Part shown: one piece after another, positions 63,199 to 64,000 of the stretch
Layout: each line of letters begins with the position of its first letter
How positions within the stretch are numbered: position 1 is the stretch's first letter
Assembly (NCBI RefSeq): GCF_003324185.1
Contig: NZ_PXUP01000005.1
Span: forward strand, 62,001 to 126,000
Direction of reading: 5' to 3'
Source of the DNA: Faecalibacterium prausnitzii
Lineage (GTDB): Bacteria; Bacillota; Clostridia; Oscillospirales; Ruminococcaceae
DNA length: 64,000 nucleotides
Notes under the pieces: generated by a model
Told to the model about the DNA's origin: nothing
Database searches by the model: none
What the model saw: only the letters and a program-made list of their open reading frames with translations
Made by a program: the position numbers and the translations under genes

Positions 63199-64000
63199 AT
63201 GGCACGACGGGGAGAAAACATTCACAAACGCAAGGATGGTCGGTGGGAAGGCCGGTACATCAAGGCGCGCACGCCGGAGGGCAAAATCCAGTGGGGTTAC
63301 GTCTACGGCATAGTCTATGCAGAGGTCAAACGGGTGCTGATCCAGAAAAAAGCCGAGGCGGGCTTCTACAACCTGAAAAGAACCGACCTGACCTTTGAAG
63401 CACTGGCTGAAGTATGGCTGCACTCCCTGCGGAACAGTATAAAAGAATCCACCTATGCGCATTATTCGTACACCCTGCACAAGTATCTTCTTCCTGTTTT
63501 GAGCAAAGTGCCCGTTGCGTCCCTTGAGGAAAGCTTTCTGGAACAGGCCATGCAGCAGATCATCACGCCTATGGATGCTGCACACAAGCCACTGGGGAAA
63601 TCCTCTGCCCGGGAATGCCTCTCGATGCTGCGACGCATCTGCAAATATGCCGCGCATTTACGCCTGATCCGTCCGATGGAGCTGGAAGTAGCACTGCCAA
63701 AAGCTGTTGATAAAATTTCTGAGCCACTCTCCCCCACGGAACAGCAACGGCTTTATCAATATGTGCAGGAGAATCCAACAGCGCGCAAGATTGGGCTACT
63801 ATTGGGGCTTGAATTAGGTCTGCGTATTGGTGAGATTTGCGGCCTGCAATGGGGTGATTTTGACCTAAAACTTGGAATACTGAAAATCAATCGGACGGTC
63901 TGTCGAATTTCCTGTGGAAACGGTCATACAAAGGTAGTCATCCAAACGCCGAAAACCCGCACCTCGCGCCGGGAAATTCCAATCCCGAGACAACTGCTTG
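63199..64000 (+). CDS. Tyrosine integrase (3' end outside window)
   Basis: The frame is open from ATG 63199 (CAGGAGG upstream) to the window end, 267 residues so far. The N-terminus (MARRGENIHKRKDGRWEGRY) is the arm-binding start of Tn916/phage-type integrases. A core-binding domain follows (LTFEALAEVWLHSL...YTLHKYLLPVL). The catalytic domain includes the first active arginine (Arg209 in LELGLRIGEICGLQW) and the active lysine region (QTPKTRTSRREIPIP). The rest of the enzyme, with the HxxR and tyrosine, lies to the right. It suggests a mobile element extending beyond this window. Confidence 0.93.
   Translation, partial: MARRGENIHKRKDGRWEGRYIKARTPEGKIQWGYVYGIVYAEVKRVLIQKKAEAGFYNLKRTDLTFEALAEVWLHSLRNSIKESTYAHYSYTLHKYLLPVLSKVPVASLEESFLEQAMQQIITPMDAAHKPLGKSSARECLSMLRRICKYAAHLRLIRPMELEVALPKAVDKISEPLSPTEQQRLYQYVQENPTARKIGLLLGLELGLRIGEICGLQWGDFDLKLGILKINRTVCRISCGNGHTKVVIQTPKTRTSRREIPIPRQLL

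Noticed and set aside
62900-63205. Minus-strand frame before the integrase
   Set aside because: It crosses the hairpin at 62945-62973 and a palindrome, has mixed Cys/His/Phe composition, and overlaps the integrase ribosome site.

Overview
The window is GC-rich chromosomal DNA from an anaerobic Firmicute. The best guess is Oscillospiraceae (a Faecalibacterium, Gemmiger or Subdoligranulum-like gut bacterium). That assignment is inferred from AGGAGG ribosome sites, the fused IspH-ribosomal protein S1 gene in a cmk-plsC-ispH/rpsA cluster, a SAM riboswitch before metK, Rex, the TepA/SpoIIIE neighbourhood and pectin-oligosaccharide use. No 16S rRNA gene is present to settle it.

Layout. 0-10.4 kb is core: citrate synthase (cut by the left edge), a MarR-like regulator, an exported metallo-beta-lactamase-fold lipoprotein, YgiQ, SpoIIIE/FtsK, TepA, Rex and thymidine kinase. 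10.4-18.1 kb is a pectin-fragment locus: three copies of a TGATATATCA palindrome, a sugar-binding lipoprotein, two permeases with no ATPase, an AraC regulator, a cytosolic GH28 and a GH105. Together these would import oligosaccharides and cut them in the cytoplasm. 18.2-31.5 kb holds an M23 peptidase, an MFS pump with a TetR regulator and two matching operators, a flavoprotein, cmk-plsC-ispH/rpsA, a GtrA-like protein carrying a decarboxylase-type motif, deoC, a GGDEF protein, SAM riboswitch-metK and a long-form PRPP synthetase. 31.7-44.5 kb holds a LolD/FtsX-type ABC exporter, a purine permease, an M16C peptidase and the mglBAC galactose importer.

45.1-54.7 kb is a compact podovirus-like head module: large terminase, portal, a protease-scaffold fusion, an N4-gp56-type capsid protein and several connector or internal proteins. 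It has no integrase, replication or lysis gene and looks host-like in base composition. Its most striking gene joins a Prp-type cysteine protease (the enzyme that trims ribosomal protein L27) to a capsid scaffold. An L27-like QLFA cleavage motif lies at the junction and again at the N-terminus of the capsid protein, so the module appears to carry its own maturation protease and both substrates.

tRNA-His and tRNA-Arg follow, then PAP2, DUF1643, a signal-less BMP-type sensor fused to a ParB-like region, a phosphoesterase and a DUF6465 protein. From about 59.5 kb to the right edge the DNA is more AT-rich and island-like: long inverted repeats, a large protein that appears to join a NADAR-like (DarT1-antitoxin-type) domain to a PD-(D/E)XK nuclease, a small coiled-coil protein, a truncated XRE regulator with twin palindromes upstream, and the start of a tyrosine integrase that runs off the right edge.
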